A stretch of DNA of 64,000 nt from Amphirosellinia nigrospora. Lineage: Eukaryota > Ascomycota > Sordariomycetes > Xylariales > Xylariaceae. The stretch's first letter is position 1, and the number at the start of each line of letters is the position of its first letter. Shown in pieces: positions 35,420-48,282 of this stretch. A program made the translations under genes and the position numbers. The DNA lies in contig SCHM01000001.1 in the NCBI GenBank assembly GCA_004123355.1, positions 4,022,001 through 4,086,000 of the forward strand, written 5' to 3'. The notes beneath the pieces were generated by a model, which had not been told where the DNA came from, did no database searches, and saw only the letters and a program-made list of their open reading frames with translations.

Positions 35420-38400
35420 TGTTGGATGAAGTCCAAGTAGGCAATATTATAATTGGTGAACTATAAGAGTAGTATAGCGGCTTGTTTCTCCTCGTGCTCC
35501 AAGAGAAGAGCACAAGTGGGAAAGACTTATTTTCGAAAGGTGTGTCAGTGCACAATGAAGTCCGTGCTAGGCGTTTGACAGACCGGCCGTCCTCAACACT
35601 TAACGTAATATAAACCACGGCGACGCTTCTGACCGTGGCCGAATCGTTGTAACGCTAGTAGATGGGATGACGATAAACGCTTGAAGAGGATGCTGTGAAC
35701 GCTAATGTAGGTCTGCTTTGAGGTTTTTGTGGATATAGTTCAATGGAAATTTTAATGAGCTAGAAGAAATTTCAAATGGTTATCTCGAAGATAATTATAT
35801 GTAGTATAGGTGGTCGACTGGTGGAGGGGGCGGTGCAAGTTGCTTCGTAGGAAATATTGTAAGGGTCCTCTAAAAATCTGGTTGGCAAGTTACAAAGGTG
35901 GGGAATAACCACATCAGGAGCTAGTGCTTCTCAGATGGAACACTCTTTCTTTGTTTGAGTAGATTATAGGACCGTGGGCCCTTGGAAAGATGTTCGGAGG
36001 TTTGCAAAATGTGAAGATCTAATGGAAAATGTCGACGGAGATATTGGCGTTAGCGTGGAAATGATCGAGCTGAGTATGGGTCCGCCGCCGGGAACAAAGA
36101 GGGCCAAAATTTTAGTCGTCAGACACTCTGCGGGTGAAATTGTGGCCGGGCTTCTGGCCGGACTTCAGAAAGGTCGATAACTACCTAGGTAGTTGGAGAT
36201 GCGAGCTACTATCCGCTTCTAACTCCCAAGGACGTGAAACATTGGGTAGAACGCTCCACTTGTTCCTATGATAGTGTGCTTCCCTTAACTTCCAGATCAC
36301 AAATTGATTAGGAGGATGAATCTATAAGGATACGGGGTTCTGAACTGTAGAGTGTTGTTGCAGCTCTTAACTCACGCAAGTGAGTTGATAATAGAGCTCA
36401 ATATATCAGATGAAGAAGGCTTAGCTTTCAAAGATGGTAAATGTAGGTGAAGATGGAGATGAGCGTTCGGTAGCTGGGCAGATGGAAATAGACAATGCCA
36501 GGTCGTATGTGAAGATGAGCAAATAGTCGAAGACCGATAACAGAACAAATGAATCTAGGGCACACAAACCGAGAACACGGCGATACACGCCCCTTTCAAT
36601 CATCAACCATCATCATAATACCGCTTATAGTAGTGTACATAGCCAACGAAGGAGAAGGGAAGAGAGAAAAAAGAAAACAATCATGCAAATCGAAGGTACC
36701 TACCTCCGCGTAGAAAGAGTAAGAGACACTGTGCTCGACGGGGAGGGTCAATATTTTCGCAGGGATCTCACAAACAGCTTCTATCACCCCCTGCCTGCGA
36801 AATAAAGCGCGCGCGGGGAAGAGGAGCAGAATACTCGTTCTAGTAGGTAAGGTGGCTTTCCGGCGGGTGGTTGGTTTGCAAGCCGGCCGTTGCGCATGCC
36901 AGAGGAGTCTGGCTGCAAGGTAACAGCAGCGTCAAATAGATTCGCCCCCCATTTACGCACACGGAGTGGGTGGGCACAATCGCCTTGCTTAATTCCTTTG
37001 GATCAGGACATACGAAAGTAATCCCTGGAGGGAGCTGGGATTCGCACCAGCAGTGCCCAAAACGGACAGCTACATCAGGTGTATTGTATTCATAGCTCTC
37101 AAACCCCATTCATCTTATGATGCAAGGCGGAGATGCTCTTTTTGTATCATGGCGACTACTTTCTTAGATGTGTCTCCGAGCCTTGCCATGGACAAATACG
37201 TGTTCCTGTATGTAAACAAATAGAGTAGTGGTGCCTTCAGAAGATAGCTACTATAGCGAAGGGGGGTGTATTGTGCGAGACGGTAAGCAGCGTAGCTTAA
37301 CCGAACCCTCGTGGAGGCCAACATGGAACAAATGCAGAAAAAGAGAGAAAGAAACCATGCGGAGATGGCCCAGTATATTGGAAGAATGGAAGAATTTTCA
37401 AGGTACACCTGCCTTCATGTACAGTACTTAGATGCATCGCTGTAAGTCTAATCAATACTTAGAAGTAATAATTAGAAGAGGCGACACCTAGGTAGTTGCT
37501 GCACACACTGCAAAGGAGAGTAGGACGTTAGGAGTAGCATTAGCGGCGGCAATCGCCTGTGGAGACGAGCCGGGATAGTTCTTTCTTGGAGTACTACCTA
37601 GGTACCAAACATACCAAGGTATACAACAGCACACTGGATTATCATTCAAGGCAGATGGAAAAACAATGAGGTTTGGCATTATCATATCCATAATATCCTT
37701 ACAATTTACTTTTAATATGTGAATATATCCAGTGAACATAGAACGTCAATACATGGGATATTTAAACCTCAAGTACAGTGGGTGGGGTGTATAGCTACTT
37801 AGGTAGCAAGACCAATGCGCTAAGTCTCTAATTAGGTGAAACTAGGTTCAATTCGGTATACACCAAAGGCTACCTAGGCCAGGCTTTATTTACATCAACA
37901 CCAAATCTAACATTGGGAGTTGGGCATTAACATCTTGGTTCAACCGACAGCATACCGTGGAGATATCTAGTAAGCAATTGAGACATATGTGACCTGCATT
38001 TTCAGGAATCCCAAAGATTATACTTGGCCGGGCTTATGTTCTAGGTAGCGAAAAATGATCCTACTCGCTTACTTAGTTTGCCATAGCATGGCCATTTCCC
38101 TCCTCGACATTTTAGGGCTTTCACATCACCTCATCTTCTTGTAATCGACAGCTATCTCGTGAAGTTCGGTGCCCGAAGTGCTTGTTTGTGAAATACGTGC
38201 CAATATTCGATGGAAGATGCCAAGTAAGCGAGGTAAACACCTAGAGAAACCTAGATATCAAGTTGCATATAGCTCGCCTTCTGGGCTTCTGGAACGTGTC
38301 TGTCCGCCTATCATTCTTATTCTGAAAAGCCTCGTAATGCAGTGGCGTTGAAGTCTTCACCTACTAGTTTGCAACCAGTGAGACAGCACGACCCGTCCTC

Positions 38401-41400
38401 AAAGAGTACATGCATGTCTATATGTTACTAACACCCTTACGTCTAACAGCGTTCCAACATCAAGAACGGGCGCTAAATATTCTATTGATAGACGCCAGTC
38501 TCGTACTAGTGCCCTGAGCTGATCGGAAGAACTACTTTGCAGCAATGCCACAACCAGACACGGGAAAAAACAAATCATTTCGGGGCTTTAGAGAACCGGT
38601 TACTAGCGTATCTCCAGCTGTACACCTATCGCACTAAGTTCGTGTCTTTGTGGTATTTCCAGGACTTCGTAGCTGGTTATTTTAGAGCAGTTCAAAGTAG
38701 TTGTTTTTCAATGTCCTGGTACTGTGTAGTTCTAATCAGGAATCAGGTAGCTGAGCAACCACACAGCCAAGACATTTCAATACACCCCAATCTTTGCATA
38801 GATGGATAGTGGGTACAGTGAAGTGAAAAGTGGAGGAACAATATCAGGTATGAGGGCCATGCCACGTTTTCTCCATCTCCCCATGCCAGACTCCCATGCT
38901 GCCCATGTTAAGGGATGGGCGGGCTGGATCTTCCTGCTGCCCACATCCTTTGCAAAGAGTGAGGTGCCCCCCACTGTCAGCCGTGAGTTTGGAGTTTGTC
39001 AGTGAACCCCGGGCCGACAGGGAGCATGATAGCCGTGAATCCTAATCCTACATAGGTAATGATTTGTTTACAGGGCGAGGCAAGGCGAGCTCGGCCCGGA
39101 CTATTACGAGATTCTCCCGTAACGCAGGTCAGATATCGGATCAACTTCACAACCTCTCTTTCACGTTTAGGGATCTTTCTTCCACCGTGTAGGTAAAAGT
39201 ATTACTACCCTCTGATGTCATTGGTATAGCTGATATTAACTCTCAAATCTACGCGACCGATCTCAATCAGGGGCTTAGCTTAGCTGCTCCGAGTTCGTAA
39301 TCCGTTTCACAGAATGTAGGGGTGCGTTTCCCTGGTAGTTCATCTACTGCGTCAGGAGCCGATATTGCGTGGCGTTGAATATGTCTCACCTTGTCGAGAC
39401 TAATACAGCATCACTATAGAAGATCTACTTGAAACGGAGCTCCAAGATTTATTTACTTGTATAACTAAAGCAGACGACGCCGAGGGAACCCATGTGGCTT
39501 CTGTACCCTACTACCATACGTCTCATATGGTTGTTGGCGTTCATTGTTGTGGCCTGCGCTCGGGTGCTGGATGCTGAACTTGGCCCCTATCTTCGAATTA
39601 ATCTGCCTAGGCATTTTCTGACTGGCAGATGAATAATAATCATGTGGTCTCGGCGTAGAACTAGACGACATGAAGTATCCCATGTTGTATGACGCAGATG
39701 TCAAATATCGAACCATGCCGGCGATACGAAGTCAAGGTTTGTGCTTGCTGTTACACCACAACGACATGGGCGGGCACCAGAGGCGTCAGCGAAGCCTCAT
39801 CGAAGCCAGTGCCAGGGCGGCTATGCTCGCCTAGCAGGTGTGCATGGAATGAATATGGCCGGCTCTCCCTTCTCACCCAAGCTCCGACTATTTCGGATTT
39901 TCTCGGCAATATAATACTGGCGTACCTGCCTTAATAGGGCGCCACCGCTCCCCGAACGACTGCTTCACATTGGGAGAGTGAAGGGTGAAGTTCCACACAG
40001 CTGGACGACCCGACTGCCTGGAATTGGATTGATCCTGGAAAGCCTCTAATCATACTTTACTGCCAGTAGCGAGGTGGTCGTCCAACCGGACGCTTCCATT
40101 CTTTGATAGGCTACATAACACCAGACCCAACACACTTCTGCCCGCTACTTTACCCCCGACAAGATTAGATACAAAGGGGTAAAAGATCAACGTTCTATGC
40201 AGTCTCAGCTGTCTTACTTGATTGGAGACAGGCTGCCACATCTGAGATCCCTTACTGTTGCTCTTATCCACGATATACGACCAACGAGTCGTTCCCCTCA
40301 CATCACAGCACGGGTAGCTTGAACCGAGCTGCCACTCTATCCTCTACTCTCTTGAGCCGAGACCACGCTCTTAAATGCATCTGTATGTCCTCTCGTCCAC
40401 TGACGTATGTTGCACCGCATCGGTCACTGCATACAAGGCACTTGTATTTCTGGCGCTCAAGATTCGAGATCTATTCCGTTTCCGCTATGAGGTGCATGAC
40501 AGAATGTCCGATGTTCCCATCATAGATATTCTGTTCGATGTAAACCTATGAACCAAAACCTGCGAGGTGGTGCGCCTCCTGCCGCCCTAACTAGAGACTC
40601 ATTATGCACGAGAAGTATTCGCGTCGCAGCAACAACTCTGGTAGGGGCATGAAACCCGCTTTTATGTAAGTTTTGAGGACTCGAATACGGTGAGCGGCCT
40701 ACAGTGTTCAGAAAGAACACTAGCCCAATCTCACCCGCGTGTGTAGCCGCGGGCTGATGTCGTACCTTCTGGTCGCCCCGTCCCGTTCTGGCCTTGGGAT
40801 CTTGGTTCTACCTCGTATCAATACCCTCCGTGGGTTGATCATGGTCTGTTTTTGTTTGTTTGTCCCGGACCCTGGAAGTACTGGTCTCTTCAGGAAACCC
40901 GAGCAGTTTATTTACGGTCACTGGTAGCCAGTAGTATCTCACCGCTGCTATCGAGGCTAATATCTGACACCCCGTGTTGGTCACCTAATGCGCGTTTCTC
41001 TGATACCACCACCTCTAGCGGTCAGCAACCGTGATGGCTGGCTGACTTGCCTCTCCTTCATCCCGCAATGCATGGCGTCCGTCAACTCTGTGGTTGTGGA
41101 CGGCAGTCAGATAATGATCCCTATACAAGATAAATCACCGCTGCGCGATCGAGATCAAGATGAGCTAGTTGAAGATGAGGGCACGTATCTAAGAAGCACC
41201 AAGCCCTACTACTAATAGCGCGATTGATTAAAGCAAGTCGACGGATTAGGAAACAAGACGCCCTTTCGAGCCGATTGTAAAGCCCAAAGTAGCATGCACA
41301 AGCACCTTAATCTCTACACCGCGTATCTCTACACATCAGGGCCATGAAATGCGATCATTGATACTGCATTGTTACGTATTGGGTCCCCTTTATCCCACCC

Positions 41401-42106
41401 TACCAACTCGATCTACTGGTCTTATTCCCAAACCATTGAAGAGGGTCCCTTGACTACTCATGCATGCACGCATGCGACGCTGGATGGCATGGATAGATCG
41501 ATCATTCTCTCTCATTATCTATTCCATCTACCCGAAAATCAGACAAGGTACGCAAAACTACCAAATGTTACGGATTTTTCATATCCCGAAACCACGAATA
41601 TGATGATGGGTTAGTCTGATATGGGTTTCTTAAAACGTAGGCGGAAGGCTGAGCTGGAGTTGAGGACGAGGCCACAACAATATAGACGCCGAGGCCAGCC
41701 GAAACACCGCATATTAATTAATTAGTCAGTCAGTCAGAACAATAGAGTAATCTATGTGAATTTTTCGTCCATATGTTAGCTAAGGTGTGCCGGTAAGGAT
41801 TATTGACACCCTATATTAAGGTATCAAACGGTCGGTTTAATGGTCAAGATCACAAGGTACGCGATGCGACTAAAGAGGAAGATGAATTTTTGTTAAAAGC
41901 TAAATACTTTTTGCTCAACATTGCTGCCGTCTATGCTACCCTGGTCGGAATTATCTAACAATGCTATCCTTACATGCCGCTATCGTCTTACCTCGGATGA
42001 ATTGCAACAGGTGCTTGATAACTCCACACCCTGTTACCCATCAATCAACAAGCTGATATTAACTGATTTTGATCGACCAAGTTCCGATCTAGAGCCACAC
42101 GGAGGC
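35420..42106. other. Gene-poor region, 6.7 kb
   Basis: The longest gap in the window. It holds many TACCTAGGTA-type palindromes (for example 36179-36194 and 37595-37604) and short frames, two of which (35974-36180 on the plus strand and 39465-39716 on the minus strand) have faintly protein-like content. A GTCA repeat lies near 41724-41737. No recognisable gene, RNA or transposon was found. Confidence 0.45.
36179..36194. repeat. Perfect 16-bp palindrome AACTACCTAGGTAGTT
   Basis: The sequence equals its own reverse complement. It is the longest clean example of the dispersed palindrome family seen in this window. Confidence 0.9.
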
Positions 42107-45100
42107 CTACTCCGTATCAAGGCCAGACTGCTTTACTAAGCTGTAGAATATACCCTTCTTCTTGATGAGGGCTTGGGGGTGTCAAACTCTACTACCTCGC
42201 CCTTGTCGAGGACAACCACCCTGTCACTGTCCAGAATAGTATTGATGCGATGGGCAACGGTGATGATTGTACGATGAGAGAAATATCTGACCGCAACGTG
42301 GTTTGAAGCATGGCATCTGTCTCCACACCGCAGCTGTTGCTCATAGACAAGAATGTAGTGTGTAAGCATGGCGCGGCCAGAGAGATCAACTGTCGCTGGC
42401 AGCGATAGATTGACCTAGGCAGAATAAAGCATTAGCGTGCATGCACACAAAAGCGATTTGATCGGTGAGATTGGTCTTGATTGACGATGTGGAGATGCGA
42501 CGGCGGGTGATGCAGTGAATCCTTTGTTGCATCGGAAGTAGGTAAAATAAAAGCCTTGACTATCACTTGGTTCGTTGTGTTTGGGTAAGACGTATATACT
42601 GTTGTGCACCCGCACTCCGAACTGCAAGAAGCCGGCCGTGTAATGAAGATGGCAATCAGGGCCGAGAGAAAGCGAAAGGGTTTTATTTGTTACTTGCCTC
42701 CCTCATTAATTTTTGCCTCGAGGCCCCCTTCCATGCCTGCCACATGTTCCTTCAGTCGCGCATGATCTATGGTAAGCCATCTCAATTAGTGACTTGTTTG
42801 TAGGGCAAGAAAATGTATAGGTTGTCATGATGGCATCTAGTTAACTTCGGGACTCGAGCTCACGTAGGCTGAAATCGGAGAGCAAAAGATGGAATTAGAC
42901 TTACCCAATACACTCCATAACTCAGTGTCATCATGGACGTGCCCAGGATCGAGATTATCACGAATTGTGCCTTCAAAGAGAGCGGCATCTTGGGGGATAA
43001 TAGCAAGGCGGCGTCGCAAGTCTAGCAGGCCGATTGTAGATGTGTCTAGATTATCAATGCTGATATGGCCCGTGTCAGCCTCGATGAGTCGGAATAGAGA
43101 CAGCGTTAGTGAAGATTTTCCAGCGCCAGTCCGTCCGACTACGCCGATCTTTTCATGCGACTTGATATCTAGATTGATATTTTTCAATACCAGATCTAAG
43201 CCTTCACGATAACGAGCGCTATAATTGCGGAATTCGACCGCACCATTGGCGGGCCAGGCGACAGGTGGACGATGGCGGGGAATGATTTCAGGAGCCTCAC
43301 TCGGCAAACGTGCGTATTCAAGAATACGTTCTACCGAAACGATATTTGTTTCCACTTCTACCGTCTGGCGAACGATCCAGTTCAATGACGTAGTGATCTG
43401 GAGCGCGTAAGACATTGCCAGACCTACCATGCCTGGACTCAACCCGCTGTGATTTGTGACCGAAATGATGGCGAACCCGGCAGCCCCCAGGATGATGACA
43501 GCACCAAGAAACTCAAGACGCACCGCCAACCATCTATTAGCGCTGATAGATGGAAAGTATGCTCGCAGATTTGCATCAACCCGATACTCATTCTCCTGTT
43601 CAAACCTCTCTTGCTGGCGATACGCTCTAATAGTGTTAATACACCAAGAGACTCCTGGAAGTGTGCGTAAATGGGACTTCGACTGACGCTATCTAATCGC
43701 TTCAACTCTCGCGACGTGCGAAGATAATAACGCTGAACCCAGTAATACACTGCGCTTAGTGGGAGGATCAAGGCGACGAAAGCAGGGGTGCCGACTGAGA
43801 TGACAACAAGAGTGAAACCGGAGCGTGCGAAATTGACGAAGAGCATATTAAAAGTTCGCGCAAGGACTTCATCTAACCGGTAGACATCGCTTGAGAATCG
43901 ATTCAGAATCCTCCCGGCGGGAGTCGTGTCGAAAAAAGACATGGGCGCTCGGAAGATGGCTGTTGCCATTCGCTCGTGTAGTTTTCTCGATGCCTCAATT
44001 GAACAGAAGATCCATAGAATCAGAGTCTGCACAACCGTTAGTGCAGAAGATCCCACACCAAAGGCAAAATAGATGCCCAGATATTTAGCAACGTCGGGGT
44101 TGCCACCAGCTGCGCCATTTCGCTCCGCCCAGTTTTTGAGCCAAACGCTGCCGCCGATCTGACCAGTTTGAGCTGCAATCAGGGTGAACATATAGATGCC
44201 AACGGCCACGAGGTTGCTTGTCTTGGCATACTCGAGGTAAACATCCCACTTCACCTTACCCTGTTCCAAATGTTCCTTGGTCTGTCGGGTTTTCGCGCTC
44301 GAGTCCTCCTCGTCGCCGAGTTTTCCTCTGGGCCCTCTGAAGCTAGCCGCACTGGCTCGCCTTAATGTTGCCATGCTGCCCCTTCGATTCTGGACGGTGG
44401 AAGAAACACCGGTCCTGATAGGCGCCAGTTCAGCTAGGCCTTCCTGAGCTTCCTCCATCTCCTCTTTGTCCTGGTTATTATCGGGCTCAATGTACGTAGA
44501 TGTTTCACTTGCAAACCTATCAGGACCAGAGCCCGAAGAGCTAGCCACCGACGAGGACGGACCAGAATCTTGCCCAGAGCTTTTGATAAGTTCTGCGATG
44601 CCTCCTTTCATGGCAACTAGTTGACGGAACGTTCCGCTTTCCACAATTTCTCCTTCTTTCAATTGGCATATGAAATCAGCGTCGCTCAGAACGGCAATGG
44701 CGTTAGTGGCAAGGATGCGGCACTTAGAGGAAAGAAGGCCTCTTGGGCCCAATACGTTCTCTACTATGTGGCGGGCCACATGAGAGTCAACGGCAGAAAG
44801 ACAATCATCGAGCAAATAGATGTCGGCTCGAGCGTAGACAGCGCGAGCAAGGGCGACTCGTGCTTTTTGGCCGCCGCTCAAGGAGATGCCACGTTCACCA
44901 ACAACCGTCTCGTCGCCATCAGGGAGTTGCGCAAAATCATCCAGTAATGCGCATGCCTTTACCGTCTTCTCATAAAAATTGGAGTCATATCGATGCCCGA
45001 AGACGATGTTCTCCTTGACTGTAGCATTCATAATCCATGGCTGTTGAGCAACATACGCCACCGTCCCATTGATACGCACCTCGCCCTCGACCTTCCATAG

Positions 45101-47292
45101 ATCCCGAGGATGCTTTGTAGGAGTGATGACTTGCCTTGACCGACTCTACCGACTATACATGTAAGGTCGCCTTTGTGAGCTGTGAAATCAATGCCTTGTA
45201 GGACGGTCTTTGTCTGATGGCGATCCCAAGAGAATGTGCCATTACGGATGACCACCGTCTCATCGCCTCGCTCCTCTGCGGCGGGCCCGATATCAACAGC
45301 GTTAGGTTGAATTTCTTCAGCAGTGAGATATTCGCTCAAGCGGTTGGCAGCAACAGTAGCTTCAACAATCGAACTAATGACCATGGGCAACACAGCAAGC
45401 GGGAAAGTAAGCAGATTGAACAGAGCGAGAGCAGGAAAAACAATGTCGGTGCTCAAGGGAATATCGTGAGTCCAAACAAATATGGCAAAAGTGGAACACG
45501 AGACCAGAAATGGCGTGGTGGACCAAGTAAAATTGGCGAACGCTTGCCCAGCGCCAATCTTGCGAAGGTTTTTGAGCTCCAAATCATTTCTGACAAAATT
45601 GAGCTTGTTCATGAAGGCAGCACTCCACGCGTAAAGCTTGATGCTCTTCATGTTGTTCACTATTTCAGCAATCAGCCGACTGCGTGAATCTTTATTCTTC
45701 ATCTGCTGTTTCTGCAGCCGTTTCATGAACCTAGCAATATAGCCGTTGATGGGAATCATGATGAGCATAACGCCGATTCCGGACAACATGGACCAGCCCA
45801 CAAGCTGGTACAACGAAATCATGCAAATGGTGATTTGGAAAGGAGCAGACCACGCTTGTTGGGCAAACTGGGTCAAGTCCTGGAGCCGCTGAGCGTCGAC
45901 AGCCATGTAGTTGACGATGTCGCCAGTTGTCTTTGAAGAACGGCCTTCGTTTGAAAGCTTGAGAGACTTCTTGTAAATCGCCGAGGTCAAGCCAGACTTG
46001 ATTTGCATTCCAGTGATAAATGATAACTGGAAATATTGGTGCTTGTGTGTGTGAGCAAAAATGCACGGTAGTATAGCAAGACGAAACTTACAATCACAGT
46101 AGTCTGGAGTGTTGCAACGAAGAACATCGCAATTGCTATAGCGGCACCTTTGATGGGCGGTTGCGGGACCTTGCCTTCGCCGTACGAGTCTACGAAGCTG
46201 ATGAGGTATCGCAATAATTGGGGCTGTGCAAAAGCAGAAAGATCGTTGAGAAGTTTAAAGATGCTGGCACCAATGTAGGGGCCACCATAGGCTTTGAACA
46301 GGGTTATCCAGAGGCTGGGCTTCTTCCGGTGCTCCAACTCATATTGCCAAGCGCTGTCAAAGCGGTCTCCTGTTGAGCGAGTTGTACTGTCTCGAGAGAG
46401 AGCCCATAGGTCTTCCTCGGTGAGGAACTGCTTGTACCCGAATTTCATCATAGGAGTCATCCAAGAGAATGTGAGACGCGAGAAAATGGTCGCATATTCA
46501 ACCGGACATTCTGCGCCATCTTCGTCGATTAAAACCTCGTATGCGCTGGCACGTTTCGGCCACAACCATTCAAACAAGAATTCTAACACAGACAAGCCAA
46601 ACCCAACAGTATATGTTACGAAATATGTCAGATTTTTTTCATACAGCTGCTGAGAAACCAACGATCGGAGCTTAACAGCAAACGCAATCAACAGGAGCAA
46701 CCAGTAGAACAACACCACCCCATTGGCATTTCTTGAGCGGGCGTGCTCTAGCCATTGAACCGTGAATATGATGCCGAGCGATAGCAGGGTTGCTAGGGTT
46801 GTGAGGAATCGGAAGTCTCCAGCCCATACACCAGGAAAGCTGATGATCTGGACTGCGAGCTGGACTGCGATATCGGCAATAACGAGCACGAGCAAAGTCT
46901 ATACAGCTTCCTATCAGCATTCTTAGGTCTATACACCCTCGAAATTGAGGAACTCCTAGCGGGGTCAGGCATATACTCACCTGTTTGGTCCAAAAGTGCC
47001 AGTCCTTGCTGACAGCGACAGCCTTCTGCTTCCGCAGCACATACCAGACAGCCAAAGGCCCGCAAACAAGACCGAAGACAGCGACAACAAAGACCCAGAC
47101 ATCGACGAAACATGGAGTAAAGTCGTATCGAAAGGGGCTGAGAGGGCCCCAGCCTTCCTCGTTACCGCATAATGGCTGTTTGAAAGAGTCTGATGCACTG
47201 AGGTAGTGGTTTCCGAGCTCGAAGAGAGGCCGGTAGCCGGTGAAGGATCCGGTCAATTGGAGGACCTCCTGGGATTGGTCGCCGAATCGCAT
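42107..47292 (-). CDS. Vacuolar ABCC transporter, YCF1/MRP type
   Basis: YCF1-type pumps move glutathione conjugates and metal-glutathione complexes into the vacuole using ATP. The start is ATG 47292 ([15 protein letters not shown]). The N-terminal membrane domain (TMD0) spans the first 200 residues or so and is split by an intron after [12 protein letters not shown]1 follows, with an intron near 46035-46090. NBD1 has Walker [10 protein letters not shown], signature [16 protein letters not shown] and Walker [13 protein letters not shown] serine-rich regulatory linker ([18 protein letters not shown]) and TMD2 precede NBD2, with Walker [18 protein letters not shown], signature region SAGQRQL and [18 protein letters not shown]. 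The end is VKQSGLDTE with the stop at 42107. Introns interrupt NBD2 near 42774-42899 and at 42415-42693. The last 300 bases are the most frame-broken part. It is divergent from cullin-4. Confidence 0.95.
42415..42693 (-). other. 279-bp intron in the NBD2 of the ABC transporter gene
   Basis: The donor GTAACA is at 42693 and the acceptor CTGCCTAG ends at 42415 (coding strand). It joins NEGGK to the SNLSAGQRQL signature region. It is several times longer than most other introns in this window. Confidence 0.6.
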
Positions 47293-48054
47293 GACCTTGT
47301 TACGCTGAGATGCTGGGGATGGAAGCTCAAAGCATAATACAGGATAGAATGGCGCGATTGAGACCTTAAGTGACGGAAGTTAAATGGTTGGCTGGTTGGT
47401 TGCTCGAGGGAGGTTTCCGCTACCACCAAAGAGCATTCAATTAGTCATCCTCGCGGACATAAGTAAGCTCAGGTCGAGAACCATCGACATGATGATGTCG
47501 CTGGGTTTTTTTAACGGGGTCGCAGGACGAGGCGATGAACACTTCGGGTAATAAGTGGGTTCTAGCTTACCGCTTACCGCTTACCAGGGAACTCGAACTG
47601 CAAGCGACTGGCTCCATAATCTTCAACATAATTGGACCGAGTATCATGAGCCTCACGTAGTGTACTAAGTACTAAGTATCACGTATATCTGAACTAGAAT
47701 TATTTGAGGCCTTCTGATACAGAGTATATTACCAGTCAGGCAGATCTTGCCTATCAATTTACCCAAGGCTATTTTGTTTTCAAACTCATCCAGGCCCTGT
47801 CCCTTGTCCATCACACTCTTATGGTAGGTAAACTACCTATTACTAAGTAGGCATGCATGCAGTGAACTTATATTTGCCCATGTAGTGTATGCACTCGTGT
47901 TTGTCGGGACTGGCGGATCCATTCCGATGTCGTCGTGCAATTGATACCTGCCGCGCGACTTGGCGTTAGCGGACATTGCTAGAAATACAGTGCATACTGT
48001 GTGGCGCTCCGGACTTAACATGACGCCCGCTACCTAAACGGCTGCATCACGGAT

Positions 48055-48075
48055 GGCAGGTGGCAGGTGGCAGGT
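48055..48075. repeat. (GGCAGGT)3 tandem repeat
   Basis: Three perfect heptamers in the shared upstream region of the transporter and cullin genes. Confidence 0.9.
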
Positions 48076-48206
48076 ACAACTACTGATAACGTGGAAAGTG
48101 GAAGTACTATACCTACATGGTAACGGCGATAACGGCTGGACGTATACTCCTCTCAATGTTATCATCATATCATTAGGTCCTCATGTATACTAACACCACA
48201 GCATAC

Positions 48207-48230
48207 ATTCATTCGTTCATTCATTCATTC
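48207..48230. repeat. (ATTC)n tetramer microsatellite
   Basis: Six ATTC-type units with one base change, about 50 bases upstream of the cullin start codon, so probably in its 5' leader. Confidence 0.85.
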
Positions 48231-48282
48231 CACCACGAGGTCTTTGGGACTTTCCGTTGCGGGACCTCGTTAGGTCCAATCC

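Larger units (their letters stand above)
47293..48282. promoter_or_regulatory. Divergent promoter region of the ABC transporter and cullin-4 genes
   Basis: About 1 kb between divergent starts. It contains three small tandem repeats: CCGCTTA copies near 47570-47584, GGCAGGT at 48055-48075 and ATTC at 48207-48230. Its role is inferred from position. Confidence 0.45.

Noticed and set aside
35974-36180. 68-codon plus-strand frame with tidy composition
   Set aside because: Too short, with no homolog known to me and no flanking exon; left as part of the gene-poor region.
37022-37094. tRNA-like stretch on the minus strand: the T-arm-like sequence GCTGGTGCGAATCCCAGC followed by CTCCCTCC
   Set aside because: No matching 5' acceptor half (GGAGGG) lies about 70 bases upstream and no D-arm or anticodon arm could be drawn.
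42415-42627. 70-codon frame read as a separate small gene
   Set aside because: It lies wholly in the intron of the ABC transporter, whose splice sites join the protein correctly.
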